A stretch of 64,000 bases of DNA. Origin: Actinomadura chibensis NBRC 106107. Lineage in GTDB: Bacteria; Actinomycetota; Actinomycetes; Streptosporangiales; Streptosporangiaceae. This document shows, in pieces, positions 45,869 through 54,337 of the stretch. A program made the translations under genes and the position numbers. Numbering within the stretch: position 1 is the stretch's first letter; each line of letters starts with the position of its first letter. The stretch is from contig NZ_BCQP01000017.1 of NCBI RefSeq assembly GCF_001552135.1, forward strand, positions 1 to 64,000, read 5' to 3'. The notes beneath the pieces are model-generated. The model did no database searches. It was not told the DNA's origin and saw only the letters and a list, made by a program, of their open reading frames with translations.

Positions 45869-45894
45869 GAACAAGACCCCAAGATCGCTTGTTC
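45869..45894. promoter_or_regulatory. Inverted repeat upstream of repeat-protein gene
   Basis: GAACAAG (45869-45875) and CTTGTTC (45888-45894) form perfect 7-bp arms with a 12-nt spacer, 88-113 bp upstream of the GTG start of the secreted repeat protein. It could be an operator; no matching regulator is identified. Confidence 0.4.
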
Positions 45895-46238
45895 TGAGAT
45901 ATGGATCACTCTTGACATTCACCCTCGGCAAGGGGTGGCGATGTCACCGACAGAACTGCGAAACACAGCATGTGAAAGTTCGGTTACCACTGGTCTTCGG
46001 CAACACCGCCATCGCAGCCGATAGCAGAAGTTATTCGCCACGAATCGACCTTGTATAACCGTTCGTACCCGGCACGGGCCTCATGGCGGCTTCGGCGTTG
46101 TTGTGCTTCGGCGTTTCAGCTCAGGGCCCTGGGCCTGGGGAAGGCGGAGCTGAACGTCTATCGACGCGGGCGAGAGTAGAAGGCTTACCAGCCGCGTACG
46201 CGTTGCCGCTGATTCAGCCGGTCGAGGGGCTGGCGAGC

Positions 46239-46257
46239 GGCGACCGTTTTGGTCGCC
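46239..46257. terminator. Hairpin GGCGACC-GTTTT-GGTCGCC
   Basis: Perfect 7-bp stem with a 5-nt loop in the long non-coding stretch, followed nine bases later by the 7+1+7 palindrome at 46266-46280. It could be a secondary terminator for the WXG100 transcript or part of a non-coding RNA. Confidence 0.35.
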
Positions 46258-46413
46258 CTCCGTTGCGCGGCTCAGCCGCGAGCCGTCCGGGCAGATGGAT
46301 CAGCTGCGCCGTGACGCGTTTCGTCCCGCGTCGGCTGACTGCTACTGCCGCGAGACCGACGTCCGGCTCCAGCATCGGCGTTCGAGGCGCCTCTTGGGCG
46401 GGTGGGAGGGGTT

Positions 46414-46450
46414 GCGGGTCCCGGCCTCGGGGGGATGGGCCGGGACCCGC
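46414..46450. terminator. Strong hairpin after the WXG100 gene
   Basis: GCGGGTCCCGGCC pairs perfectly with GGCCGGGACCCGC (13 bp) across 11 nt, beginning 12 nt beyond the WXG100 stop on the minus strand. No T tract follows. Very likely the terminator of the WXG100 transcript. Confidence 0.75.
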
Positions 46451-46462
46451 GGCTCAGGGGGG

Positions 46463-46732
46463 TCAGCGGGTGGCGGCCTCGATGTTCTGGCGGGACTTGC
46501 GGATGTCCTGGCCGCCCTCTTCGAGGGCCACGGCCATCTTGTCGAAGGCGGTCTTCGCCTCGGCCCACGCGCTGCGGAAGCGGTCGGCGCCGGGGCCCCA
46601 CCAGGACGCGCTGCTGCTCACCGTCCGGCCGTTGAGGTCCTTGATCAGGGCGTCGAGGTTGCGGGAGTGCTTGCTGAAGATGCGGGACAGCTCTTCGAGC
46701 TCGCCAAGGTTGGCGCCGCGCTTGTCGCCCAT
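46463..46732 (-). CDS. WXG100 family protein
   Basis: 89 aa, the usual size of ESAT-6/CFP-10-like type VII secretion substrates. Two helical halves are joined by the turn SASWWGPGADRF, containing the W-x-G signature. The second half (AWAEAKTAFDKMAVALEEGG) is amphipathic. A C-terminal YxxxD/E export signal is not evident, so it may need a partner or be non-secreted. ATG 46732 has GGAG just upstream. It is alone, with no adjacent second WXG100 gene, and its likely export ATPase candidate in the window is the EssC-like protein 5 kb away. Confidence 0.87.
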   Translation of the reverse strand: MGDKRGANLGELEELSRIFSKHSRNLDALIKDLNGRTVSSSASWWGPGADRFRSAWAEAKTAFDKMAVALEEGGQDIRKSRQNIEAATR

Positions 46733-46925
46733 CGCTCCGGCCCTTTCGTCACTGCTCGTTTCGACGGTGTCGCGTCCCGTCGCTGGAACGTTTCGAGTGG
46801 TGCGGAAAGAATGGCGACAGCTTACGCCCCATCGTTCACTTAGAGCCAGGGCCACCACGCGCAGGGTTGTCCGAAACGGGCGTGGGGCACCATTACGGGG
46901 TGTCCGGATGTGGCCAGGGGGGCCG

Positions 46926-46941
46926 CACAACATCCGTTGTG
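46926..46941. promoter_or_regulatory. Palindrome upstream of the WXG100 gene
   Basis: CACAAC-ATCC-GTTGTG is a perfect 6-bp inverted repeat about 195 bp upstream of the WXG100 ATG, between it and the small secreted protein gene. It may be an operator; nothing identifies the protein that would bind it. Confidence 0.3.
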
Positions 46942-47000
46942 ACGATCCTGACGTCCCATCGTCAAAGGGATACCCAGAGCGCTTTTCACGTCCGAATGGC

Positions 47001-47543
47001 TCAGCGCTCGGGGTCGCCCGGGTCGTTCACCGGACGCGCGCCCGGGTCGAGGACGCGCTCGCCCACGAGGATGATCTGATCGCCGCTCGTCCGGAAGTCG
47101 AACCGGCGCCGCACCGACTGGGTGACCCGGCCGCTGCCGTAGCGGACTTCGGTGTGCTCGACCGCGTCCAGCGTGATGCGGTTGCCGGTGCGGACGGCGC
47201 GTCCGGCGTCCAGGCTGGTGCGGGCGCCGGTGTAGGCGGGGCCGCCCTCGACCGGCGCGCGGTTGCGGTTCTCCAGTTCCCGGACGGCCCGCTCCTGCGA
47301 CCGCGCGAGCCCCGGCGCGATCCGCACCCCGAACACCTCGGGCGGCGTGTCCCGCCGGTCGCGGCCGTGGTTCTGGACGAGCGCCTGCGACCTCCGGTCG
47401 ACCAGCGCGGACGCCGCGATCGTGAGCTGCCGCGTGACGTCGGCGTCCACGACGGGGCTCCCCCGCCGGACGCCCGACGAGGGCGCCGCGAGGCAGAGGG
47501 CCAGGACGGCGGTCAGGCCGGTCAGGGGCCACCGGCGAAGCAT
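47001..47543 (-). CDS. Small secreted protein of unknown function
   Basis: 180 aa. A clear signal peptide (LRRWPLTGLTAVLALCLAAPSS) is followed by a soluble region without recognised motifs. It contains TRQLTIAASALVDRRSQALV, AVRELENRNRAP and the C-terminal RRRFDFRTSGDQIILVGERVL, suggesting an alpha/beta fold. ATG 47543 was chosen because the signal peptide starts there and GGGAGAGG lies three bases upstream. Divergent from accA. No family was recognised. Confidence 0.7.
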   Translation of the reverse strand: MLRRWPLTGLTAVLALCLAAPSSGVRRGSPVVDADVTRQLTIAASALVDRRSQALVQNHGRDRRDTPPEVFGVRIAPGLARSQERAVRELENRNRAPVEGGPAYTGARTSLDAGRAVRTGNRITLDAVEHTEVRYGSGRVTQSVRRRFDFRTSGDQIILVGERVLDPGARPVNDPGDPER

Positions 47544-47724
47544 CGGCCTCTCCCGCGCGGACGAGGGGCGAGCAGATCCGAGCCGAAGATACACCCGGCG
47601 GCCCGTCCGCACGGGCCCGCCGCACGGGCGCCGTCCCCGCGCGGGGCCACATGAGGAGGCCCTTACGAAAACGGGAAACAGCGATTATCTAGACTGCCTG
47701 CCAGGTTGAGGGAGGAGACCCAAC

Positions 47725-49485
47725 GTGCGCAAGGTCCTGATCGCCAATCGCGGTGAGATAGCGGTCCGTATAGCCCGTGCCTGCCGGGACGCGGGGCTCG
47801 GCAGTGTCGCGGTGTACGCGGAGCCCGATCTGGACGCGCTGCACGTGCGGGTCGCCGACGAGGCGTTCGCGCTCGGCGGGCAGACCGCCGCCGAGACGTA
47901 CCTGAACATCGACAAGCTGCTGAAGATCGCCGCCGAGGCGGGCGCGGACGCCGTCCACCCGGGGTACGGGTTCCTCGCCGAGAACGCCGACTTCGCCACC
48001 GCCGTGGAGAACGCGGGCCTGACCTGGATCGGTCCGCCGCCCGCGGCGATCACGGCGCTGGGCGACAAGGTCCAGGCCCGGCACATCGCGCAGAAGGTCG
48101 GCGCGCCGCTCGTCGCCGGGACGAAGGACCCGGTGTCGGGCGCGGACGAGGTCGTCGCGTTCGCCGAGGAGCACGGCCTGCCGATCGCGATCAAGGCGGC
48201 CTACGGCGGCGGCGGGCGCGGGTTGAAGGTGGCGCGGACGCTGGAGGAGGTCCCCGAGCTGTACGAGTCGGCCGTCCGGGAGGCGGTCGGCGCGTTCGGG
48301 CGCGGCGAGTGCTTCGTGGAGCGGTACCTCGACAAGCCGCGCCACGTGGAGACCCAGTGCCTGGCGGACAAGCACGGGAACGTGGTCGTCGTGTCCACCC
48401 GCGACTGCTCGCTCCAGCGGCGGCACCAGAAGCTCGTCGAGGAGGCCCCGGCGCCGTTCCTTTCCGAGCAGCAGGTGGAGCTTCTCTACACCTCCTCCAA
48501 GGCGATTCTGAAAGAAGCCGGTTATGTCGGGGCGGGGACGTGCGAGTTCCTCGTCGGGCAGGACGGCACCATCTCCTTCCTTGAGGTCAACACCCGTCTG
48601 CAGGTCGAGCACCCGGTGACCGAGGAGGTCGCGGGCGTCGACCTGGTCCGGGAGATGTTCCGTATCGCGGACGGCGAGGAACTCGGCTACGGCGACCCGG
48701 TCCTGCGCGGCCACTCGATCGAGTTCCGGCTCAACGCCGAGGACGCGGGACGCGGCTTCCTCCCCGCCGTCGGCACGCTGACCGCCTGGGACCCGCCGAC
48801 CGGGCCCGGCGTCCGGCTCGACTCGGGGTACGTGGCGGGGCAGACCGTCCCGCAGGCGTTCGACTCGCTGATCGCCAAGCTGGTCGTGACCGGCGCGACC
48901 CGGCGGCAGGCGGTCGAGCGGGCCCGCCGCGCGCTCGCCGAGTTCACGATCGACGGCATGCCGACCGTGCTGCCGTTCCACCGCGCCGTCCTGGACGACC
49001 CCGCGTTCGTCCCGGCCGACGACGCCACGCCGTTCACCGTCCACACCCGGTGGATCGAGACCGAGTTCGACAACCAGATCCCCCCGCACCAGGCCCCCGC
49101 CGAGAGCGAGGAGGCCGAGGGCGAGCGGGAGCGCGTCACCGTCGAGGTGGGCGGACGGCGGATCGAGGTCGTCCTCCCGGCCGGGCTCGGCGCGGCCGCC
49201 GCCCCGGCGAAGGCGGCGCCCGGACGGCGGCGCGGCTCCCGCAAGGGCGGCGGCGCGCAGGCGTCGGGCGACGCGCTGGTCAGCCCCATGCAGGGCACCA
49301 TCGTCAAGATCGTCGCGGCGGACGGCGCGACCGTCGCGGCCGGGGACACCATCGTCGTCCTGGAGGCGATGAAGATGGAGCAGCCCCTCACCGCGCACAA
49401 GGCCGGGACGGTCACCGGCCTGTCCGCCGACGTCGGCCAGACCGTCTCGGCGGGCGCCGCCATCTGCGAGATCAAGGACAGCTAG
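47725..49485 (+). CDS. accA: Acyl-CoA carboxylase alpha subunit (biotin carboxylase + BCCP)
   Basis: 586 aa, the actinobacterial AccA3/AccA2 type. The biotin carboxylase domain (1-450) shows [17 protein letters not shown], the ATP-grasp glycine-rich loop [13 protein letters not shown], and [17 protein letters not shown] ~100-residue linker leads to the BCCP domain, whose biotinylation motif EAMKMEQ has Lys550 as acceptor. GTG 47725 follows GGGAGGAGA. It should be biotinylated by BirA and pair with the beta and epsilon subunits encoded at 20.3-22.2 kb. Confidence 0.96.
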   Translation: MRKVLIANRGEIAVRIARACRDAGLGSVAVYAEPDLDALHVRVADEAFALGGQTAAETYLNIDKLLKIAAEAGADAVHPGYGFLAENADFATAVENAGLTWIGPPPAAITALGDKVQARHIAQKVGAPLVAGTKDPVSGADEVVAFAEEHGLPIAIKAAYGGGGRGLKVARTLEEVPELYESAVREAVGAFGRGECFVERYLDKPRHVETQCLADKHGNVVVVSTRDCSLQRRHQKLVEEAPAPFLSEQQVELLYTSSKAILKEAGYVGAGTCEFLVGQDGTISFLEVNTRLQVEHPVTEEVAGVDLVREMFRIADGEELGYGDPVLRGHSIEFRLNAEDAGRGFLPAVGTLTAWDPPTGPGVRLDSGYVAGQTVPQAFDSLIAKLVVTGATRRQAVERARRALAEFTIDGMPTVLPFHRAVLDDPAFVPADDATPFTVHTRWIETEFDNQIPPHQAPAESEEAEGERERVTVEVGGRRIEVVLPAGLGAAAAPAKAAPGRRRGSRKGGGAQASGDALVSPMQGTIVKIVAADGATVAAGDTIVVLEAMKMEQPLTAHKAGTVTGLSADVGQTVSAGAAICEIKDS

Positions 49486-49603
49486 CCGGTCGGGGCCGTC
49501 CTCCGTCCGGCGGGCCCGGATGGGGGACGGCCCCCATCGAGGACGACGCCGAATCCCTCCTCCGGACGACGTATCCACCCGTCCACGTGGGCAGACTGGG
49601 TGC

Positions 49604-51022
49604 ATGAGGACCGATGACCGGGCCGTGCGGACCGTGCGCCGGGGGGCCGTGCCGCTGCTCGTCGCCGCCGTGGCCGTGCCGGCGTTCGCCTTCGCGGCCC
49701 CGGCGCAGGCCGCCCCGGCGCAGGCCGCGACCCAGACCAGCACCTCCGAGCGGGCCGCCGCGCCCGCGGGCCAGGCGCGCGCCGTCAAGATCGCGCCGCA
49801 GCGGGCCGCCGCCGACAACGTGGGGCAGATCGCCAAGGGGCTGATCGACTCGCGGCTGTACGTGACGAGCGAGGCGGGGAACGTGCTGTCCCCGGCCGAC
49901 CAGAACCAGATCAAGACGTCCCTCGCCGGTGACTCCGACGCCGACATCCGCGCCGTCGTCGTGGGGAACAACGTGACGCGCGCCGAGGTCGGGCCGATGC
50001 TCCGGGCCGTCGCGAACCGCGTCGGCGAGGGCCAGACCTACATCGCGATCACCGCCGACGGCAGCCGGATGGGCGGGATCTCCAAGAAGCTCGACACCAA
50101 GGAGATCAACCAGCTCGTCACGCGCACGAACGGCGCGCCGCTCAAGGAGCGGCTGATCCGGTTCGGCGGGCTGGCGGAGAAGAAGGTCGACGACAACGCC
50201 CGGTCCGGCATGATCGGCGGGTTCGTGACGCTCGGCGTGCTGGTCCTGGTGGTGGCGGGGGTCCTCGGGGCGTTCCTCGTCGTCCGCAGGCGGCGCCGCG
50301 AGCGCGAGGCCCAGCAGATGGCCGACCTCAAGGCGGGCGTGCAGGAGGACGTCACCCTCCTCGGCGAGGACATCGCCCGCCTCGACCTCAACGTCATGGA
50401 CGCCGGTCTCGACCCCGAGATCCGCGCCGACTACGAGCACGCCATGGACTCCTACGACAAGGCCAAGCGGGAGACCGACCGCGCCGCCCGGCCCGAGGAC
50501 ATGCAGCACGTCACCGCCGCGCTGGAGGACGGCCGCTACTACATGACCGCGACCCGCGCCCGGCTCAGCGGCGAGCCCGTGCCCGAGCGCCGCGCGCCGT
50601 GCTTCTTCAACCCGCAGCACGGCCCGTCGGTGCGGGACGTGACGTGGGCGCCGCCCGGCGGGGTGGCCCGGTCGGTCCCGGCGTGCGCGGCGGACGCGGA
50701 CGCCGTCCTGCACGGGTTCGACCCCGACATCCGGATGGTGCCGTCCGGCGGCATCCGGCGGCCGTACTGGGACGCGGGCCCGGCCTACGGGCCCTACGCG
50801 GGCGGCTACTACTACGGCTACGGCGGGTTCGACCTGCTCGGCGGGCTGCTGATCGGCACCGCGCTCGGCTCGATGATGAGCGGCGGCTGGGGCGGCGGCT
50901 ACGGCGACGGCTTCGGCGGCGACGGCATGGGCGGCTTCGGCGGGGACGGCGGCGACATCGGCGGCGGCTGGGACTTCGGCAGCGGCGACTTCGGCGGCGG
51001 GGGCGACTTCGGCGGCTTCTGA
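49604..51022 (+). CDS. Membrane protein with Gly-rich tail, unknown function
   Basis: 472 aa. A signal peptide or anchor (GAVPLLVAAVAVPAFAFAAPAQA) is followed by an extracytoplasmic domain of ~120 residues (DNVGQIAKGLIDSRLYVTSE to SKKLDTKEINQL), a membrane helix (GGFVTLGVLVLVVAGVLGAFLVV) and a coiled, charged cytoplasmic region. Next come a Cys-containing block (RRAPCFFNPQHGPS) and a Gly/Asp/Phe-rich tail of ~50 residues. The first domain resembles TPM-like or DUF6676-like proteins, a weak match by eye. Its last 124 bases overlap the opposite-strand SPFH gene. ATG 49604 is the natural start. Confidence 0.78.
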   Translation: MRTDDRAVRTVRRGAVPLLVAAVAVPAFAFAAPAQAAPAQAATQTSTSERAAAPAGQARAVKIAPQRAAADNVGQIAKGLIDSRLYVTSEAGNVLSPADQNQIKTSLAGDSDADIRAVVVGNNVTRAEVGPMLRAVANRVGEGQTYIAITADGSRMGGISKKLDTKEINQLVTRTNGAPLKERLIRFGGLAEKKVDDNARSGMIGGFVTLGVLVLVVAGVLGAFLVVRRRRREREAQQMADLKAGVQEDVTLLGEDIARLDLNVMDAGLDPEIRADYEHAMDSYDKAKRETDRAARPEDMQHVTAALEDGRYYMTATRARLSGEPVPERRAPCFFNPQHGPSVRDVTWAPPGGVARSVPACAADADAVLHGFDPDIRMVPSGGIRRPYWDAGPAYGPYAGGYYYGYGGFDLLGGLLIGTALGSMMSGGWGGGYGDGFGGDGMGGFGGDGGDIGGGWDFGSGDFGGGGDFGGF

Positions 51023-51660
51023 CGCGCCCGGCCCCCGGCGCGGCAGCCGCACCGCGCGAGGGCCGCGCGGACCGGGACCGTCGCGTCGGTGACGCTCACG
51101 AGGCTCGCCGTCGCTCCCCACGGCCGGACGGCCTCGTCGACGCGCCGGACCAGTTCGGCGTCGTCCCCCTCCGCCAGGAGGGACGCCAGGTCCGCCAGGT
51201 CCCGGTCCGCGACGGCCGCGCGCAGCGCGCCCTCCACGGCGCCCTGCGCGCCCGAGGCCCCGCCGCCCCCCAAGACGGCGGCGGCCTCGGCGTACCGGAC
51301 CGGGTCGGACGCCTGAACGAGGGCGAGCGCGCGCACTCGCACCGGGACGCCGTCCCCGGTCGTGGCCTTGAACCAGAGGTGGTGCGGGCGCGGTCCCACC
51401 GGCACGCGGACGCCGCTCTCGGCGAGCGGCAGCAGGTACCGCTGGCCGGGGCCGCGGACGCCGCGCGTCCGGCCGAACCGCCGGACGACCAGCCGCTCGG
51501 ACGGCCCGACCCGCCGCAGCCCCGACACCGCGACGGCGCCCGCCACCAGCCCGGCCAGGACGAGCACCGCCATGGGAAGGCTCAGGAGGTCCGCACGCGC
51601 CCCGAGCGCGGAGGTCGCGGCGGTCGCGGAGGTCGCGGCGGTCGCTGCGAGAACGTCCAC
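50899..51660 (-). CDS. SPFH/Band 7-like membrane protein
   Basis: 253 aa. One hydrophobic segment (MAVLVLAGLVAGAVAVSGL) is followed by an SPFH-type region: RRVGPSERLVVRRFGRTRGV, GPGQRYLLPL, LADLASLLAEGDDAELVRRV. A normal SPFH protein then has a long helical flotillin region; here it stops after ~200 residues and continues into a Pro/Lys/Ser tail encoded antisense to the neighbour's Gly-rich tail. Truncation by overlap is possible. GTG 51660 has AGGAGG five bases upstream. The N-terminus includes two 18-bp repeats. Confidence 0.72.
   Translation of the reverse strand: MDVLAATAATSATAATSALGARADLLSLPMAVLVLAGLVAGAVAVSGLRRVGPSERLVVRRFGRTRGVRGPGQRYLLPLAESGVRVPVGPRPHHLWFKATTGDGVPVRVRALALVQASDPVRYAEAAAVLGGGGASGAQGAVEGALRAAVADRDLADLASLLAEGDDAELVRRVDEAVRPWGATASLVSVTDATVPVRAALARCGCRAGGRARQKPPKSPPPPKSPLPKSQPPPMSPPSPPKPPMPSPPKPSP
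51611..51646 (-). repeat. Two 18-bp repeats in SPFH gene N-terminus
   Basis: Two consecutive 18-bp units beginning GAGGTCGCGG, differing in the last base, at 51611-51628 and 51629-51646. They encode the Ala/Thr/Ser-rich N-terminal stretch before the membrane helix. Confidence 0.7.
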
Positions 51661-51815
51661 TCCCCACCTCCTGAACTGCGCCTATCCTCACCGTCGGCGA
51701 CGGGACGCGGTTCCGCCATCGGGCCGGACCACCATCCCGCCGGGGCCGCGCCATGCAGACCCGCGCCGGGTGTCACGCATGGACAACACGCGCCCACATG
51801 CGATGACCTGGGCTC

Positions 51816-52832
51816 ATGAGCAGGACACCGGCGTCCGCGCTGTACTGGCGCATCCTCGGCATCAACGGGCTGATCTTCACGGCGGGCACGGCCGCGCTGG
51901 CGGTGGCGCCCGTCACCGTGTCCTCGCTCGTGCTGCTGCGCGAGCTGCCGGTGCTGGTGATCGGGCTGGTCGTGATGATGGCGGCGAACGCGGTGCTGCT
52001 GCGCGCCAGCCTCGCGCCGCTGGCGGGGCTGACCGCGCTGATGGCGCGGCTCGACTCGCTGCGCTCCGGCGACCGCCTGGAGCAGGGCCGCAACGGCGAC
52101 CTGTTCCACCTGGTCGACCAGTTCAACGCGATGCTCGACCGGCTGGAGGCGGACCGCAGCATCAGCACCGCCGTCGTCCTGGACGCGCAGGAGGCCGAGC
52201 GCCGCCGCATCGCGCAGGAGCTGCACGACGAGATCGGGCAGAGCCTCACGGTCGTGCTGCTGGAGCTGAAGTCGGTGGTGAACCGGGCCCCGGACGAGGT
52301 GGCGGACGAGCTGCGCGACGTCCAGGAGACGGTCCGGTCGAGCCTGGACGAGGTGCGCCGGGTGGCGCGGCGGCTGCGTCCCGGCGTCCTCGACGACCTG
52401 GGCCTGACCAGCGCGCTCACCGCCCTCGCCGGGGACTTCTCGGAGACCGGCGGCGGCCCCCGGGTGACCCGCCGCGTCCAGCAGGGCATCGCGGGGATCG
52501 GCAAGGACGCCGAGCTGGTGATCTACCGCATCGCGCAGGAGGGCCTGACCAACGTGTGGCGGCACTCCGGCGCCCGCAACGCCGAGCTGTCGCTCACGCA
52601 GGACGACGACGGGCAGGTCGTCCTGCGCGTCGCGGACGACGGCGAGGGCCCGCCCACCAGGGTCGGCACCGGGATCCACGGGATGCGGGAGCGGGCGATG
52701 CTGATCGGCGCGCGGCTCACCATCGGGCCCGCGGACGGCGGCGGCACCGAGGTCAAGCTGGTCGTCCCGCCCAGGGGCGTCCCACCCAGGGGCGTCCCGC
52801 CGCGAGGCGTCCCGCCGCGCCGTCCCGGCTAG
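51816..52832 (+). CDS. NarL-family sensor histidine kinase
   Basis: 338 aa. Two membrane helices (about 15-35 and 44-64), a HAMP-like linker, a HisKA_3 domain with phospho-accepting His137 in RRIAQELHDEIGQS, and a HATPase domain (N box QEGLTNVWRHSGA, then DDGEGPPTRVGTGIHGMRER). The tail is four PPRGV-type repeats (from 15-bp DNA repeats). ATG 51816 was chosen by length; no strong ribosome binding site is seen. Its stop shares CTAG with the NarL-type regulator on the opposite strand, a convergent rather than operon arrangement for a probable partner pair. Confidence 0.9.
   Translation: MSRTPASALYWRILGINGLIFTAGTAALAVAPVTVSSLVLLRELPVLVIGLVVMMAANAVLLRASLAPLAGLTALMARLDSLRSGDRLEQGRNGDLFHLVDQFNAMLDRLEADRSISTAVVLDAQEAERRRIAQELHDEIGQSLTVVLLELKSVVNRAPDEVADELRDVQETVRSSLDEVRRVARRLRPGVLDDLGLTSALTALAGDFSETGGGPRVTRRVQQGIAGIGKDAELVIYRIAQEGLTNVWRHSGARNAELSLTQDDDGQVVLRVADDGEGPPTRVGTGIHGMRERAMLIGARLTIGPADGGGTEVKLVVPPRGVPPRGVPPRGVPPRRPG
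52764..52823 (+). repeat. Four 15-bp in-frame repeats at histidine kinase C-terminus
   Basis: Units begin at 52764, 52779, 52794 and 52809, with GTCCCGCCCAGGGGC as the first unit and diverging copies after it. They encode the PPRGV repeats at the end of the NarL-family kinase. Confidence 0.85.
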
Positions 52833-53488
52833 GGTTCGACGAGGCCGACGCGGATGGCGTACTTGGTCAGCTCCAGCCGGTCGCGCATGCCGAGCTTGCC
52901 GAGGATGTTCGCGCGGTGCCGCTCCACGGTCTTCACGCTGATCGTGAGCGTCTCCGCGATCCGCTTGGACGAGTACCCCTCCGCGATCAGCTTGATGATC
53001 TCCTCCTCGCGCGGGGTGAGGACGCCACCGGGCGCCTCGCCGTCCCGGTCGCGGGCCAGGTACTCGCGGATCAGCGCGGTGACGGCCGCCGGGTACAGGA
53101 ACGGCTCGCCGCGCATCGCGGACCGGACGGCCTCCAGCAGGTCCCGGTCGGCGACGGACTTCAGCACGTACCCGGACGCGCCCGCCTTCAGCGCCTCGAA
53201 CAGGTACTGCTCGTTGTCGTACATGGACAGGATCAGCGTCCGGACGTCCGGGAACCGGCGGCCGATCTCCCGCGCGGCCTGCAGCCCGGTCATCCGCGGC
53301 ATCGCGATGTCGAGGATCGCGAGGTCGACGCCGCCCGCCGCGAGCGCGTCCAGGGCCTCGGCCCCGTCGGCGGCCTCGGCGACGACGGTCAGGTCGGGCT
53401 CGGCGTCCAGGATGAGGCGCAGCCCGCGGCGCACGAGCGCGTGGTCGTCGGCCAGCAGAATCCGGGTCGCGGACTCGCGAGTGTGCAC
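52829..53488 (-). CDS. NarL/LuxR-family response regulator
   Basis: 219 aa. The receiver domain has phospho-acceptor Asp60 in [13 protein letters not shown] and acidic pair Asp14/Asp15 in LLADDHALV. The C-terminal LuxR-type HTH covers [20 protein letters not shown] through [23 protein letters not shown] 53488 follows GGAGG six bases upstream. It is convergent with the NarL-family kinase, with stops sharing CTAG at 52829-52832. A 30-bp near-palindrome lies 85 bp upstream and could be its own binding site. Confidence 0.92.
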   Translation of the reverse strand: MHTRESATRILLADDHALVRRGLRLILDAEPDLTVVAEAADGAEALDALAAGGVDLAILDIAMPRMTGLQAAREIGRRFPDVRTLILSMYDNEQYLFEALKAGASGYVLKSVADRDLLEAVRSAMRGEPFLYPAAVTALIREYLARDRDGEAPGGVLTPREEEIIKLIAEGYSSKRIAETLTISVKTVERHRANILGKLGMRDRLELTKYAIRVGLVEP

Positions 53489-53856
53489 CCGTCACCTCCG
53501 GTCTCGTCCACCATCGTAGGCTCGGGTCATCGCGGGTGGCCTCCTCCACCTGCGGATACATGGTTCCGCCCCGCCGATATGGGGGCTCGCCCCGATATCG
53601 GCCCGGCCCGGCGCCGCGAAAACTGGACAGCGCGGACGTGAAAGGCGTTCGCGGAAGGACGCGGAACCGGGTGCGGCAGGGCGCGGAAAGCGGAAGCGGA
53701 AGGGGCGGGCGCATGGGTCGACTCTCTGGCGGCGCACACCGTCCCCCGCCCGCGGCGCGACGGCGGCCGTCCTGCGACGGAACGGCCCCCGGCGCCAGGA
53801 GGAGGGACCTATCAGCTCGAAGGACAAGGCTCTCCGGGAGCCGGAAGGACACTCGC
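53489..53856. other. Intergenic region between response regulator and CBS gene
   Basis: 368 bp with no supported gene. It holds the GCCGATAT palindrome at 53573-53602 and a purine-rich plus strand from ~53610 to 53710 (many GGAA/GAAAG runs). The CBS gene has GGAAGG eight bases before its ATG. The promoters of the regulator and the CBS gene must both lie here; no clear -35/-10 pairs were found. Confidence 0.6.
53573..53602. promoter_or_regulatory. 30-bp near-perfect palindrome
   Basis: GCCGATAT (53573-53580) pairs with ATATCGGC (53595-53602). Inside, GGGG pairs with CCCC after one mismatch, leaving a 4-nt CTCG loop. It lies between the divergent NarL-type regulator gene (85 bp from its start) and the CBS gene. 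A regulator binding site or a hairpin in an untranslated leader are both possible. Confidence 0.5.
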
Positions 53857-54315
53857 ATGCAGGCGCGGGACATCGCCGTACAGGTGCCGACCGTGACGCT
53901 CGGCGACTCGATCGCGCACGCGATCCAGGTGATGGCGCTCGGCCGGCTGCCCGGCCTGATCGTGGTCGACGACGCGCGGCGGCCCCGCGTCGTGCTGCCG
54001 GGGACGCAGGTGCTGCGCCTCGCGGTGCCGGTCGCCTACCAGGAGGACCCGGCGCTGACCCGCACCGTGGACGAGGCCCACGCGGACGTGTTCTGGCACG
54101 AGATACGCGACCGGACGGTCGGCGACTGCCTGGGAACGCCCACGGCCCGCCCGGTGGTCGTCAAGGCGTCCGCGACGCTGCTGGAGCTCGCCACGCTGAT
54201 GGCGAGGCAGCGCAGCCCGCTCGTCGCCGTGGTGGACGACGCCGGGCTCCTCGCGGGCGCGATCACGCTCGACCGGCTGCTGTCGGCGCTGGCGCTGACC
54301 AGGCCCGACGACTGA
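53857..54315 (+). CDS. CBS-domain pair protein
   Basis: 152 aa. Two CBS motifs form one adenosine-nucleotide-binding Bateman unit: about residues 5-60 ([29 protein letters not shown]) and 95-145 ([40 protein letters not shown]). No fused enzyme. ATG 53857 is preferred for its GGAAGG site; the upstream frame is weak. The SLC13/ArsB-type transporter gene follows 22 bp on, so it may modulate that transporter. Confidence 0.87.
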   Translation: MQARDIAVQVPTVTLGDSIAHAIQVMALGRLPGLIVVDDARRPRVVLPGTQVLRLAVPVAYQEDPALTRTVDEAHADVFWHEIRDRTVGDCLGTPTARPVVVKASATLLELATLMARQRSPLVAVVDDAGLLAGAITLDRLLSALALTRPDD

Positions 54316-54337
54316 CCCCGCCGCCCGGGGGCGGGCG

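Larger units (their letters stand above)
45782..46462. other. Long intergenic region, no supported gene
   Basis: 681 bp with lower GC at its left end and no convincing coding frame on either strand. It holds an inverted repeat GAACAAG/CTTGTTC (45869-45894), a hairpin GGCGACC-GTTTT-GGTCGCC (46239-46257), a 15-bp palindrome CGCGGCT-C-AGCCGCG (46266-46280), and the 13-bp-stem hairpin beside the WXG100 gene (46414-46450). The frame starting at 46083 lacks family similarity and normal codon bias and runs antisense through the WXG100 gene. Confidence 0.65.

Noticed and set aside
46083..47654. A 523-codon plus-strand frame starting in the long intergenic region
   Set aside because: It runs antisense through the WXG100 and small secreted protein genes, has no family similarity, and only its first ~380 bases are free of other genes.
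50899..50960. Reading the SPFH protein tail as a functional Pro-rich domain
   Set aside because: Its sequence is simply the complement of Gly-rich codons in the overlapping gene; it may be accidental, so only the overlap is reported.
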